The notes under the pieces: model-generated
The model's input: only the letters and a program-made list of their open reading frames with translations
Told to the model about the DNA's origin: nothing
Databases searched by the model: none
From: Desulfobulbaceae bacterium
GTDB lineage: Bacteria > Desulfobacterota > Desulfobulbia > Desulfobulbales > Desulfocapsaceae
Assembly: GCA_003249645.1 (NCBI GenBank)
Contig: QKIH01000050.1
Span: 1 to 64,000 of the forward strand
Direction of reading: 5' to 3'
Length of the DNA stretch: 64,000 nucleotides
In this document: piece by piece, positions 53,256-61,624 of the stretch
Numbering within the stretch: the first letter of the stretch is position 1
Layout: each line of letters opens with the position of its first letter
Translations under genes and position numbers: made by a program

Positions 53256-53909
53256 TCAGCGAAGCTCCGGTTTTATCAAGGTAAAGCCTGCATCTTTGAA
53301 CAGCTTCTGCACCTTATTGACATTGTATGTATTTAGTCTCATGTAGATACGGCCATTATGATTGTCATCACCTGCCATTCGAATTATGCGGGTCAAAGGA
53401 ATCTGCTTCTGCTCAAGCAGGGTGACGATCTTGGTCATGCAGTCAGGCTGTCCTTCATCTTCAATTGCAATGAGCACAGATCCCTTTTCTGCCATGCCGA
53501 AAAGCTTTCTGTAAGCACTTGTGAGATCGCGTATGGAGAACATGCCGAGGATTTTTTTATCACCATCAATCACCGGCAGAGCACCGACTCGTTTTCTGTC
53601 AAACATCAGCAGACTGTCATCAAGAGTATCATAGGGCGAGATTGTAACACAGTCTGTCACCATAATATCTCTGACTCTTGTCCTGTCAACCACACTTTGC
53701 GATGCTATCAGCTGCTCTCCCTGCACGACGGTTGAGGGGAATGCAGACCTGATATCTCTATCTGTAATAATGCCGATCAGGGTTCCTTTTTCGTCTGCAA
53801 CAGGCAGATGCCGGAATCTGTACTCGGACATGATTTCTCGAGCTTCAGGAAGAAAGGCATCCGGTGAAATAGTAATCGGATTCTCAGTCATATATTCAGC
53901 AATATACAT
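53256..53909 (-). CDS. Tandem CBS-domain protein, AcuB-like
   Basis: 217 residues. Two CBS repeats: YMTENPITISPDAFLPEA to LIGIITDRDIRSAF (about 6-55) and VRDIMVTDCVTISPYDTL to LGMFSIRDLTSAY (about 78-135). A C-terminal ACT-like part (about 140-217, SVLIAIEDEGQPDCM to YMRLNTYNVNKV) resembles AcuB. CBS pairs bind adenine nucleotides and regulate partner proteins. A histone-deacetylase-like (AcuC-type) gene lies immediately upstream, echoing the acu pairing. Confidence 0.86.
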   Translation of the reverse strand: MYIAEYMTENPITISPDAFLPEAREIMSEYRFRHLPVADEKGTLIGIITDRDIRSAFPSTVVQGEQLIASQSVVDRTRVRDIMVTDCVTISPYDTLDDSLLMFDRKRVGALPVIDGDKKILGMFSIRDLTSAYRKLFGMAEKGSVLIAIEDEGQPDCMTKIVTLLEQKQIPLTRIIRMAGDDNHNGRIYMRLNTYNVNKVQKLFKDAGFTLIKPELR

Positions 53910-53935
53910 ATCAATACCATCTGTTCTAAATAATA

Positions 53936-54913
53936 TTATTCAGGTCTGGTCGCCAGACCCCTGAGATATGTTTCAACAGACTCACCGAGTACAGTTAACT
54001 CATACCCTCCTTCAAGAATCGACAAAAGACAACCGCCGCAATACTTTTCACTCCATCCTCGAACGGTCCGGCCAATTCTGCCATACAACTCTGTTGTGAA
54101 GCCGAGCCCTGACATATCATCCTTTACATGACTGTCAAAGCCTGCAGCAATAACCATGGCATCCGGCTGCCATATTTCCAGTTGTGGCTCGACTGTCTCG
54201 CGGAGGATTTTCATTACTTCTTTTTCACCTGCTCCCGGAAGTAGCGGAATATTCAATATAGATCCCGCTCCTTCTCCAAGGCCTTTTTCATCTGCATACC
54301 CCGTCCCGGGATAACTAAAACTCGGATGTTCATGGAGGCTGACGTAATATGTTGTGGGAGATCGTTCAAAAGCAGACTGTATCCCGTTGCCGTGATGAGC
54401 GTCAAAATCAAATATCACCACCCTCTTTTTATTAAATTTATTCTCCCAGTATTTTGCCGCAATCACGCAGTTATTGAAAAAACAGAAGCCAAAAGGAATA
54501 TTTCGTTCCGCATGATGACCGGGAGGGCGCACCAGACAGAATACCTGCTTTGCTTTTTTGTCTTCAATAAGGTCTATACCGGTTATGCCTGCAGCTGCCG
54601 AAAGACAGGCAACGTCATAGGAATCATAACAGACCTGATTATCCACATGATCAATGTAGGTCCGCCCTGATAACACCAGCTCTTCAAACCGAAATAGCCA
54701 TGCTTCGTCATGGCCTGTCAGAAGCCACTCGCGATCAATAGGATGAGGTTTGACAAAATCGAGGTATGGAAGCAGCGGACTTGCAAGCAGCGAGTCCATG
54801 ATTACTTCTAAACGTACAGGCGATTCGGGATGCTCCCCTCCCCCTGTATCATGATCAAAATAATGTGAATCGGTAATGATAGAGATGTGGTCAAACGTTG
54901 TTGCGCTATTCAC
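53936..54913 (-). CDS. Histone deacetylase / AcuC-like amidohydrolase
   Basis: 325 residues, arginase/deacetylase fold. Active-site and zinc residues are visible: PPGHHAERNIPFGFCFFNN (tandem His), IFDFDAHHGNGIQ (Asp-x-His zinc ligands) and AAGFDSHVKDDMSGLG (third Asp). The start is GTG at 54913 with a weak ribosome-binding site. Bacterial members remove acetyl groups from proteins or from acetylpolyamines; AcuC regulates acetyl-CoA synthetase. The AcuB-like gene 26 bp downstream favours an AcuC-type role. Confidence 0.9.
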   Translation of the reverse strand: MNSATTFDHISIITDSHYFDHDTGGGEHPESPVRLEVIMDSLLASPLLPYLDFVKPHPIDREWLLTGHDEAWLFRFEELVLSGRTYIDHVDNQVCYDSYDVACLSAAAGITGIDLIEDKKAKQVFCLVRPPGHHAERNIPFGFCFFNNCVIAAKYWENKFNKKRVVIFDFDAHHGNGIQSAFERSPTTYYVSLHEHPSFSYPGTGYADEKGLGEGAGSILNIPLLPGAGEKEVMKILRETVEPQLEIWQPDAMVIAAGFDSHVKDDMSGLGFTTELYGRIGRTVRGWSEKYCGGCLLSILEGGYELTVLGESVETYLRGLATRPE

Positions 54914-55038
54914 TGATAGGTAAACTCTTGTTGAATCCGATGTGAGGGTTGGTGTATCCTCCTGTGTCCCGGCAGGAAGACAGAATTAAGCCGATTTTCT
55001 AAAATACAGGCAAAACATATTTAATTACAAGACATATT

Positions 55039-55296
55039 ATGAAAATATTCTTTTACTGGTCACCACTTTGCCCCCGGTGTAGAATGGCAAGAAGATCCTT
55101 GAAAAAGCTGATAAAAAACTATCAGAATGCAGAATTGGTAGAGGTTGATGTTGTAACCGAATTCAAGAAAACAGCGGCTGACGGTATTAGGCTGTTCCCT
55201 GCAATCAAGATAGCCGACAAGAAACTGGCAGGCATTTTACTTTCTTCCGAAAGAATTGAATCGTTTCTTGACGAGAACCTCAAACGTATCCAATAA
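55039..55296 (+). CDS. Small thioredoxin-fold protein with CPRC motif
   Basis: 85 residues. It begins KIFFYWSPLCPRCRMARRSLKKL, placing the redox motif CPRC at about 11-14. The cis-Pro that defines the fold is in LFPAIKI. Too short for classical thioredoxin, so it is closer to glutaredoxin-like or redox-active disulfide proteins. It is separated by 2 nt from the permease gene downstream, implying co-expression. Target unknown. Confidence 0.78.
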   Translation: MKIFFYWSPLCPRCRMARRSLKKLIKNYQNAELVEVDVVTEFKKTAADGIRLFPAIKIADKKLAGILLSSERIESFLDENLKRIQ

Positions 55297-55298
55297 GC

Positions 55299-56153
55299 AT
55301 GACTCATATAATAAAAAATTCAATAAGCCGTCTTGATTTCACCGCATGGCTCCTGGTCATAGCTTTTTTCTGCGGCAGTGCTGTCCTGTTCAACGGAAAC
55401 CTTCAGATGTCTTTTATCGGTGCAAGCGGCATTATTATCGAAATGCTTATTATCGGTGTTTCAATTGAAACAATCATTCATGCACTAAAAGATACAAAAG
55501 GGATAGGAACCCTCACAGGTTTCATCACAAATGGCCCGGAAGCCCTTTGTCTTCTCGTCGGCCTCTTTGTCGGAGATATCATTTTCGCAGCATCAACTCC
55601 GCTTGGTTCCAATTTTATGAACCCTATCCTGCTACTGATCGCAGCTGCTATCTGCGGCAAATTTACCGCAATGTTTAAAACACATCCGTTTTTTACCTGG
55701 GCTACCATTCTGATCACAGCAGTTATGGCTATTCTCTTCTTTCTCATCAAAGAAAATATGTACTGGTTATGGATTGCAGCTGTTGTCATTCCGACCATCA
55801 TCATTTTCATCAAACGACCTGAAGAACATGTCATTGAAAAAGACGATGACCAGGAAGAGCCATCCAACAAAATCTGGCTCATTCCTGCAGTTATTTTATT
55901 GACAGTTGCCGGATATTTTCTTGACTCCGTTGTCAGCTTTTCTGCTCAGAGTTCGCATGCGCCTAAGGGTGTGATCGGATTTCTTGTACTCTCTACACTG
56001 ACCAGCTGGCCGGAATTCAAATCGTGCATCAGTCTGCTGCAGCGTGGAAATGTGCTTGCCGCCATTCTCAATATCACCGTATCTATCACCGTATCCAATA
56101 TCACCAACATCTGGCTTGCCGCTGTCGGCGTCACAACCTATCTCCTGTTATAA
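55299..56153 (+). CDS. CaCA-type cation exchanger-like membrane protein
   Basis: 284 residues, about nine to ten transmembrane segments. Two inverted alpha-repeat-like segments are visible: TGFITNGPEALCLLVGLFVG with STPLGSNFMNP, and LSTLTSWPEFKSCISLL with ITVSNITNIW. These echo the GxSxPE and GSNxxN motifs of Na+/Ca2+ exchangers, with an acidic Glu kept in each repeat (PEA and PEF). A charged acidic loop (about 168-188) separates the halves. Ion and direction are unknown. It follows the thioredoxin-like gene by 2 nt. Confidence 0.75.
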   Translation: MTHIIKNSISRLDFTAWLLVIAFFCGSAVLFNGNLQMSFIGASGIIIEMLIIGVSIETIIHALKDTKGIGTLTGFITNGPEALCLLVGLFVGDIIFAASTPLGSNFMNPILLLIAAAICGKFTAMFKTHPFFTWATILITAVMAILFFLIKENMYWLWIAAVVIPTIIIFIKRPEEHVIEKDDDQEEPSNKIWLIPAVILLTVAGYFLDSVVSFSAQSSHAPKGVIGFLVLSTLTSWPEFKSCISLLQRGNVLAAILNITVSITVSNITNIWLAAVGVTTYLLL

Positions 56154-56214
56154 TTTAAATTTGGAACAGTTATTGCATCAACACAACTGACAACCCTAAC
56201 AAAAGGAGACTAGC

Positions 56215-56403
56215 ATGGACATTAGCGCTACTTCATTGTCAAATTCAGCAATGTCACTGCAAAAAAAGCAGGCTGACTCTGATATAATGCAAAGATCACT
56301 CGAAAAGATGGAAGCTATCCCTGTTGAGCAGAAAGAAGGTGAAGCAAAGCAGGTGGAAAAAACCTCCAGTAGCAAGCAGGGAAGGATAGACTTTTACGCA
56401 TAA
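56215..56403 (+). CDS. Small soluble protein of unknown function
   Basis: 62 residues, no membrane segment, rich in Ser, Lys, Glu and Gln; starts MDISATSLSNSAMSLQKKQ and ends GRIDFYA. A strong AAAGGAGA 6-7 nt before the ATG supports translation. The start and end loosely recall YjfB-type putative motility proteins, but the middle does not convince me. It is alone, between the permease and a large inverted repeat. Confidence 0.6.
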   Translation: MDISATSLSNSAMSLQKKQADSDIMQRSLEKMEAIPVEQKEGEAKQVEKTSSSKQGRIDFYA

Positions 56404-56427
56404 TCTTTCCTGCTAGTTTAGCAATTA

Positions 56428-56475
56428 CTTACAATACAGTATTTCGATGCGGTATTTGAATTACTGTATTGTAAG
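56428..56475. repeat. Perfect 14-bp inverted repeat between convergent genes
   Basis: CTTACAATACAGTA (56428-56441) and TACTGTATTGTAAG (56462-56475) are perfect complements separated by 20 bp. It lies between the 62-residue gene and the leuA stop. The AT-rich stem has no T-tract, so it could be a terminator of low efficiency, a mobile-element footprint or a protein-binding site. Confidence 0.7.
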
Positions 56476-56491
56476 CATCATAGTCTGGAAA

Positions 56492-58174
56492 CTATCTTTT
56501 GGCCCTGTTAAGACAACTCAGGACAGCTTTTATCGATGCGACGATAATATCGGTATCAATTCCGGCCCCCCAGAACTTTTCACCATCATTCGTTTCAATT
56601 TCGATATACGTTACGGCTTTTGCACTTGAGCCACCATTCAGGGCATGCTCGTGATAACTGCAGAGGACGAACGTATCACCTATTTCTGATTTAATGGCGC
56701 TGCAAAAGGCATCAAGCGGTCCATTTCCGTGACTGGCAACGACTTTTACTTCACCATTAATACTGATTTCAGCTTCAATATCAGCAAAACTTGCATCTTC
56801 GCTGGAATCAATATGCCGCTTATTCACATGAAATCCTTTCAATCTGTAAGGGCCATTATTTGCAATATATTCCCGGTTGAATGCTTCACCGATCTCACCA
56901 TGTTGCAGTTCCCGTCCTTCCCGATCCGTAATCTGCTGAATAATCTTGCCGAATTCAGGATGCATCTGCTTAGGCATTTTATAGCCGAAATCATTTTCCA
57001 TGACATAGGCAACACCGCCCTTACCTGACTGTGAATTGATTCTAATAATGGATTCATACGTTCTGCCCACATCAGTAGGATCAATCGGCAGATACGGCAC
57101 CTCCCAGAAACCGGATTCAGTCTGGTTATACATATCCATCCCCTTATTGATTGCATCCTGATGAGAACCTGAAAATGCGGTATAAACAAGTTCTCCGGCG
57201 TAAGGATGGCGAGGATGCACATCCATACGGGTAACACGCTCATACACATCAATCAGCTTATTGATATTATCCATTTTCAATTCCGGATTCACCCCTTGCG
57301 TAAAGAGATTGAGAGCAAGGGTAACAAGATCGACATTGCCGGTACGTTCACCATTGCCGAACAAGGTCCCCTCCACTCTGTCGCCTCCGGCAAGCATGGC
57401 AAGTTCAGTTGCAGCAACGGCACATCCCCTGTCATTATGAGCATGCAGGCTCAAGATAACCGATTCTCTGTTTTTAATATTGCGGCCAAACCACTCAATC
57501 TGATCAGCATAAACATTGGGTGTAGACATCTCGACTGTGGCCGGGAGATTCAGAATTATCTGATTTTCAGGAGTAGGCTGGAAAACATCCATTACTGCTT
57601 CACATATTTCAAGGGCATATTCCATTTCCGTTCCGGTGAAACTTTCAGGTGAATATTCATATCTGAATTCCGTACCAGGATGTTTCTTTGCTTCAGCTAT
57701 GACAAGTTCCGCACCTTCAATAGCAAGCTGAACAATCTGCTCTCTGCTCATCTTGAACACCGCTTTGCGCTGCAGCGTAGAAGTTGAATTATACAGATGC
57801 ACAATTGCCTTTTTTGCCCCTTGAAGCGACTCAAATGTCTTTTTAATAAGATGCGGCCTGGCCTGGGTTAAAACCTGAATCGTGACATCATCGGGGATAA
57901 GATTATCTTCAATGAGTTTACGTGCAAACTCATATTCTACCTGTGAGGCAGAAGGGAAGCCGACTTCAACTTCTTTAAACCCGACCTCAACCAGCAGTGA
58001 AAAAAGTTCGAGCTTTTTCTCTAGATTCATTGGCTGCACCAATGCCTGATTACCATCACGAAGATCTACACTGCACCAGATCGGAGCAGATTCTATGGCC
58101 TTGCTTGGCCAGGTTCGATCATTAAGCTCAATCCTTGGATAAGGTTGATATTTTTTCACTGCTTCGGGATTCAT
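56492..58174 (-). CDS. leuA: 2-isopropylmalate synthase LeuA (long, type 2)
   Basis: 560 residues, condenses acetyl-CoA with 2-oxoisovalerate at the start of leucine synthesis. The catalytic HMGL-like domain has SVDLRDGNQALVQPMN near residue 35 and the metal-binding LHAHNDRGCAVAATELA, with GNGERTGNVDL. The C-terminal regulatory LeuA dimer domain (about 430-560) provides leucine feedback. The N-terminus (YQPYPRIELNDRTWP) and total length match the LeuA2 type found in Corynebacterium rather than E. coli LeuA. AAAGGAG precedes the ATG. Transcription passes through an attenuator upstream. Confidence 0.96.
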   Translation of the reverse strand: MNPEAVKKYQPYPRIELNDRTWPSKAIESAPIWCSVDLRDGNQALVQPMNLEKKLELFSLLVEVGFKEVEVGFPSASQVEYEFARKLIEDNLIPDDVTIQVLTQARPHLIKKTFESLQGAKKAIVHLYNSTSTLQRKAVFKMSREQIVQLAIEGAELVIAEAKKHPGTEFRYEYSPESFTGTEMEYALEICEAVMDVFQPTPENQIILNLPATVEMSTPNVYADQIEWFGRNIKNRESVILSLHAHNDRGCAVAATELAMLAGGDRVEGTLFGNGERTGNVDLVTLALNLFTQGVNPELKMDNINKLIDVYERVTRMDVHPRHPYAGELVYTAFSGSHQDAINKGMDMYNQTESGFWEVPYLPIDPTDVGRTYESIIRINSQSGKGGVAYVMENDFGYKMPKQMHPEFGKIIQQITDREGRELQHGEIGEAFNREYIANNGPYRLKGFHVNKRHIDSSEDASFADIEAEISINGEVKVVASHGNGPLDAFCSAIKSEIGDTFVLCSYHEHALNGGSSAKAVTYIEIETNDGEKFWGAGIDTDIIVASIKAVLSCLNRAKR

Positions 58175-58202
58175 TTTTTTCTCCTTTAGGCCGAAGTAGA
58201 AT

Positions 58203-58238
58203 AAAAAAAGGCCGCGGTTTTTAATAACCGCGGCCTTT
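58203..58238 (-). terminator. leuA attenuator terminator
   Basis: On the minus strand AAAGGCCGCGGTT (complement of 58226-58238) pairs perfectly with AACCGCGGCCTTT (complement of 58207-58219) around a 6-nt loop, followed by a run of T (complement of 58203-58209). It sits between the leader peptide and leuA, so it must be bypassed for leuA expression. Confidence 0.92.
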
Positions 58239-58266
58239 CAAGGTATCTGCTGTATGTCAAAAAAAC

Positions 58267-58338
58267 TTACAAAACACCCACCCTTGCCACGGCAAGCAAA
58301 CGAAGTAGTTCGAGTAGGAGTAGTAGGTTCTTTTTCAT
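58267..58338 (-). CDS. leuL: leuA leader peptide (leucine attenuator)
   Basis: 23 codons from ATG 58338 to TAA 58267-58269. Ten residues are leucine: positions 5-9, 11-12, 14-15 and 23, several as CTA, and three are valine. Ribosomes short of charged Leu-tRNA would stall here. The codons for residues 15-18 contain CCGTGGC (complement of 58286-58292), which can pair with GCCGCGG of the terminator's first arm (complement of 58228-58234) to form an antiterminator. The same segment forms a small self-hairpin CTTGCC/GGCAAG. This is the classical layout of amino-acid attenuation. Confidence 0.88.
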   Translation of the reverse strand: MKKNLLLLLELLRLLAVARVGVL

Positions 58339-58385
58339 TATGTTCTTTGTATTTGAATTAAATATTTTTTACAACTGTGCAATAT

Positions 58386-58414
58386 AGATAATCCTTAGAG
58401 AGCATACTTGTCAA
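58386..58414 (-). promoter_or_regulatory. Promoter of the leuA leader
   Basis: On the minus strand TTGACA (complement of 58409-58414) and TTATCT (complement of 58386-58391) with a 17-bp spacer. Consensus -35, weak -10. The transcript would start about 40 nt before the leader ATG. Confidence 0.6.
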
Positions 58415-58519
58415 GCCGATTTTCTCGTTTTTATACGCTTTTATCCAGAGCTTGCAACATTCATATTGAGCTGAGCAAGTTAAATTGACAATTTTGCAAA
58501 ATGCAATCGGTCTTCATGG

Positions 58520-58548
58520 TTGACATCTCTTGGTTCGGCCTTTATATT
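58520..58548 (+). promoter_or_regulatory. Sigma70 promoter for ilvB
   Basis: TTGACA (58520-58525), 17-bp spacer, TATATT (58543-58548): consensus -35 and five of six at -10. The 5'UTR is about 75 nt and shows no leader peptide or terminator. Confidence 0.78.
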
Positions 58549-58629
58549 CGGTAGTTACAGCTATTTTTCAAATCAATAGCAATCTTTGTCTTTCATTTCA
58601 CTAACTAAACATATTAGAAGGTTGGATTA

Positions 58630-60330
58630 ATGGGTAAAATTACTGGCTGCAAGGCAATTGTTCAGTGTCTACAGGAAGAGGGAGTCTCCACCATCTTCGG
58701 TTATCCCGGTGGAGCGGTTATCGATTTGTATGATGAGCTGATGGATGCCGACATTACCAATGTGCTTGTTCGTCACGAACAGGGTGCAGTCCATGCCGCT
58801 GATGCATATGCAAGGGTTACAGGGAAAGTCGGTGTCGCCCTGCTTACTTCCGGCCCAGGTGCCACCAATGGTGTTACCGGAATTGCCACTGCTTATTCCG
58901 ATTCCATCCCCCTGGTGGTTTTAACCGGCCAGGTGCCTCGTGCACTTATCGGCAACGATGCCTTTCAGGAAGTAGATATTGTCGGCATCACCCGTCCATG
59001 CACTAAACACAACTACCTGGTAAAAAATAAAGAAGAACTTGTTCCTGTTCTTCGCGAAGCATTCCACATTGCAAGAACCGGTCGTCCCGGTCCGGTTTTG
59101 GTTGATCTCCCGAAAGATGTCGTGAAGGACCTGATTAATTTTCCGGAAAAGACACCAATCAGGATGCAGAATTATCAACCGAATTATATTCCGCATGCAG
59201 GTCAGATTGCTAAAGCCTGCAAGCTGATATCCAAAGCACAGAAACCGGTTCTTTATGTCGGTGGCGGCGTTATTCTCTCAGATGCAAGCAAGGAACTGAC
59301 CGAACTTGCCAAGAAACTCAGTATTCCTGTTACCATGACCCTTATGGGGCTTGGCGCTTTTCCGGGTCAGGACGAGCTTTCCATGGGGATGCTTGGCATG
59401 CATGGAAGCTATACCGCCAATATGGCCGTTGCCGAATGTGATCTGCTGATCGCCGTTGGGGCAAGATTTGATGATCGTGTTACCGGTAAACTCGATGACT
59501 TTGCTACCAAAGCAAAAATCATTCACATTGATATAGATCCAACATCTATCAGCAAAAACGTCAAGGTGGATGTTCCAATCGTCGCAGACTGTAAGCATGC
59601 CCTTTCAGCAATGAATGAGTGGTTTGACGACGAAGAGCACTCTGATATTGAAGAAGAAGCAGCTCGCCATCTTCCCTGGTTTGAAATCATTCGCGGCTGG
59701 ACTGCGGCACATCCTCTTAGCTACAAGATGGATGATAAAGAAATCAAGCCCCAGTATGTTATTGAGAAAATTAACGAACTTACCAAGGGTGAGGCGATCA
59801 TAACAACTGAGGTCGGCCAGAATCAGATGTGGGCAGCACAGTTTTACAAATTCAATAAACCGAGAAATTTTGTTACCTCCGGTGGTCTTGGCACCATGGG
59901 CTTCGGTCTTCCTGCAGCCATTGGTGCTCAAATGGCATTCCCTGATAAGACAGTTATAGATATAGCAGGTGACGGTTCGATACAGATGAACATTCAGGAG
60001 CTTGCAACAGCCAGACAGTATAACTGTCCAGTTAAAATTGCCATTCTCAACAACAATTATCTCGGAATGGTTCGTCAATGGCAGGAACTTTTCTATAAAA
60101 AACGTTATGCCTCCACGGATATGACTGTTCAACCTGATTTTGTTGAACTGGCCAAGGCATTCGGCGCTGTCGGTCTAAGAGCGACAAAGCCGAGTGAAGT
60201 TGAAGATGTCATCAAAGAAGCGCTGAGCATCAAAAACGTTGTTATCATGGATTTTACTATCTCAAGAGAAGAAGGTGTCTATCCGATGGTGCCTGCAGGA
60301 AGTTCCAATACACAAATGCTGCTTGTCTAA
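58630..60330 (+). CDS. ilvB: Acetolactate synthase large subunit (acetohydroxyacid synthase)
   Basis: 566 residues, ThDP enzyme making acetolactate and acetohydroxybutyrate. The catalytic Glu is in LVRHEQGAVHAADAYAR. Central FAD-binding domain: MLGMHGSYTANMAV and VGARFDDRVTGKLDDF. C-terminal ThDP site: TSGGLGTMGFGLPAAIGAQ and GDGSIQMNIQELATA with NNNYLGMVRQWQELF. The AHAS-type length and the ilvH neighbour rule out the catabolic enzyme. Divergent from leuA; both need 2-oxo acids of the branched-chain route. Confidence 0.97.
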   Translation: MGKITGCKAIVQCLQEEGVSTIFGYPGGAVIDLYDELMDADITNVLVRHEQGAVHAADAYARVTGKVGVALLTSGPGATNGVTGIATAYSDSIPLVVLTGQVPRALIGNDAFQEVDIVGITRPCTKHNYLVKNKEELVPVLREAFHIARTGRPGPVLVDLPKDVVKDLINFPEKTPIRMQNYQPNYIPHAGQIAKACKLISKAQKPVLYVGGGVILSDASKELTELAKKLSIPVTMTLMGLGAFPGQDELSMGMLGMHGSYTANMAVAECDLLIAVGARFDDRVTGKLDDFATKAKIIHIDIDPTSISKNVKVDVPIVADCKHALSAMNEWFDDEEHSDIEEEAARHLPWFEIIRGWTAAHPLSYKMDDKEIKPQYVIEKINELTKGEAIITTEVGQNQMWAAQFYKFNKPRNFVTSGGLGTMGFGLPAAIGAQMAFPDKTVIDIAGDGSIQMNIQELATARQYNCPVKIAILNNNYLGMVRQWQELFYKKRYASTDMTVQPDFVELAKAFGAVGLRATKPSEVEDVIKEALSIKNVVIMDFTISREEGVYPMVPAGSSNTQMLLV

Positions 60331-60390
60331 TACGGTTTTAAACCATTAAGACAGTTTGAATCATTATTAGAGTCCATAGAAGGAAAAGCA

Positions 60391-60876
60391 ATGAAACATA
60401 CTATTTCGGTTCTGCTGCAAAATAAACCAGGTGTTCTTTCAAGAGTAACAGGCCTTTTCAGTGGCCGAGGATTTAATATTGAAAGCCTTTGTGTAGCCGA
60501 GACAATCGATTCCGGCGTGTCCTGCCTCACCCTTGTCACTAAAGGTGATGAAGCAATAATTGAGCAGATCACCAAACAGCTTCATAAACTCATAGATGTA
60601 ATTAAGGTTACCGATATCTCTGAAAAAGAATACGTCGAACGTGAGATGGTTCTCATCCGGATAAAGGCTGAAGCGAATACCAGAGCTGAGGTTCTTCGTG
60701 TGATTGATATCTTTCGCGGCAAGGTAGTTGATGTAAGCCCGAGAAGCTACGCAGTTGAGGTCACCGGGTCTGCTTCAAAGATAAAAGCTATTATAGACAT
60801 ATTGCGTCCCATCGGCATAAAAGAAATTGTCAGAACGGGAATTATTGCCATGCCTCGTGCTGGCGCTTCAAAGTAA
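60391..60876 (+). CDS. ilvH: Acetolactate synthase small (regulatory) subunit
   Basis: 161 residues. Tandem ACT-type domains: HTISVLLQNKPGVLSRVTGLFSGRGFNIESL at the start is the ACT domain that binds valine, followed by the ALS-SS C-terminal half (ELVLIRIKAEANTRAE-type segment, MVLIRIKAEAN) and RTGIIAMPRAG at the end. Activates IlvB and provides valine feedback. 60 bp after ilvB. A GAAGGA precedes the ATG. Confidence 0.96.
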   Translation: MKHTISVLLQNKPGVLSRVTGLFSGRGFNIESLCVAETIDSGVSCLTLVTKGDEAIIEQITKQLHKLIDVIKVTDISEKEYVEREMVLIRIKAEANTRAEVLRVIDIFRGKVVDVSPRSYAVEVTGSASKIKAIIDILRPIGIKEIVRTGIIAMPRAGASK

Positions 60877-60900
60877 TAAAGCAGCTTTCAGGACGTAAAA

Positions 60901-61554
60901 ATGATCCAGCCAAAAATTCCGATAGCGCACGAAGGATACCCATTCATCGCCATTGCCGCTTTTCTTTCTCTAATTTTTGCCATAATCGGACAAGGCTTGC
61001 TTTTATTTGTGGGCCTTTTAGCAACAGCGTTTATCACCTATTTCTTCCGGGATCCTGAACGGTTTGTTCCAGCTGATGACGCCGCTGTCATCTCTCCTGC
61101 TGACGGCAAGATAATTGTTATCGAAGACGTTTTCGACGACCGTTTTACCAACCAGGAGGCTATTAAGGTCTCTATTTTCATGAATGTCTTCAATGTTCAT
61201 GTAAACAGAGCACCACTTAGCGGCACTGTAGAAAAAATTATTTACAGTCCGGGAAAATTCTACTCGGCCGACAGTGTTAAAGGTGCTGAGCATAACGAAT
61301 TCTGCAGTATCGTTTTAAAGACTGATCATGGTGACAAGCTTGCTTTTGTGCAGGTTGCCGGCCTGATCGCAAGACGTATAGTCTGTTATCTCGAACAGGG
61401 TGACAAAATCGCCGCAGGAAGAAGGTTCGGTCTTATTCGTTTCGGTTCCAGAGTCGATCTCTATCTGCCGCGATCAATGCAGACGAAGGTCAGCATCGGA
61501 CAAAAAGTTACAGCAGGAGAAACTATACTGGCTACTACCCTCAAGGCTGACTAA
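60901..61554 (+). CDS. psd: Phosphatidylserine decarboxylase proenzyme, short form
   Basis: 217 residues, turns phosphatidylserine into phosphatidylethanolamine. Two N-terminal membrane-near hydrophobic segments (about 15-45), then FFRDPERFVPADDAAVISPADGKI. The self-cleavage site producing the pyruvoyl group is in FGLIRFGSRVDLYLP (GS). It is the short Psd-A type rather than the E. coli long form with LGST. 24 bp after ilvH and followed by pssA, so both steps of PE synthesis are adjacent. Confidence 0.94.
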   Translation: MIQPKIPIAHEGYPFIAIAAFLSLIFAIIGQGLLLFVGLLATAFITYFFRDPERFVPADDAAVISPADGKIIVIEDVFDDRFTNQEAIKVSIFMNVFNVHVNRAPLSGTVEKIIYSPGKFYSADSVKGAEHNEFCSIVLKTDHGDKLAFVQVAGLIARRIVCYLEQGDKIAAGRRFGLIRFGSRVDLYLPRSMQTKVSIGQKVTAGETILATTLKAD

Positions 61555-61555
61555 A

Positions 61556-61584
61556 TTGGCTTTCCAGGATTTTTTTAGTATAAT
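61556..61584 (+). promoter_or_regulatory. Candidate internal promoter before pssA
   Basis: TTGGCT (61556-61561), 17-bp spacer, TATAAT (61579-61584). Perfect -10 and spacing with a partial -35, starting right after the psd stop. It could give pssA extra transcription independent of ilvBH. Confidence 0.55.
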
Positions 61585-61624
61585 ATTTTTATTTATTATC
61601 CTTTAATTGCAATAGGTGTCATTC

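Larger units (their letters stand above)
58175..58629. other. Divergent leuA / ilvB regulatory region
   Basis: 455 bp between the two start codons. From left to right it holds the leuA attenuator terminator, the 23-codon leader peptide, the leuA leader promoter, a 12-bp palindrome ATTTTGCAAAAT (58491-58502) and the ilvB promoter; each except the palindrome is listed separately. The palindrome sits between the two promoters and could bind a shared regulator. Confidence 0.7.
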
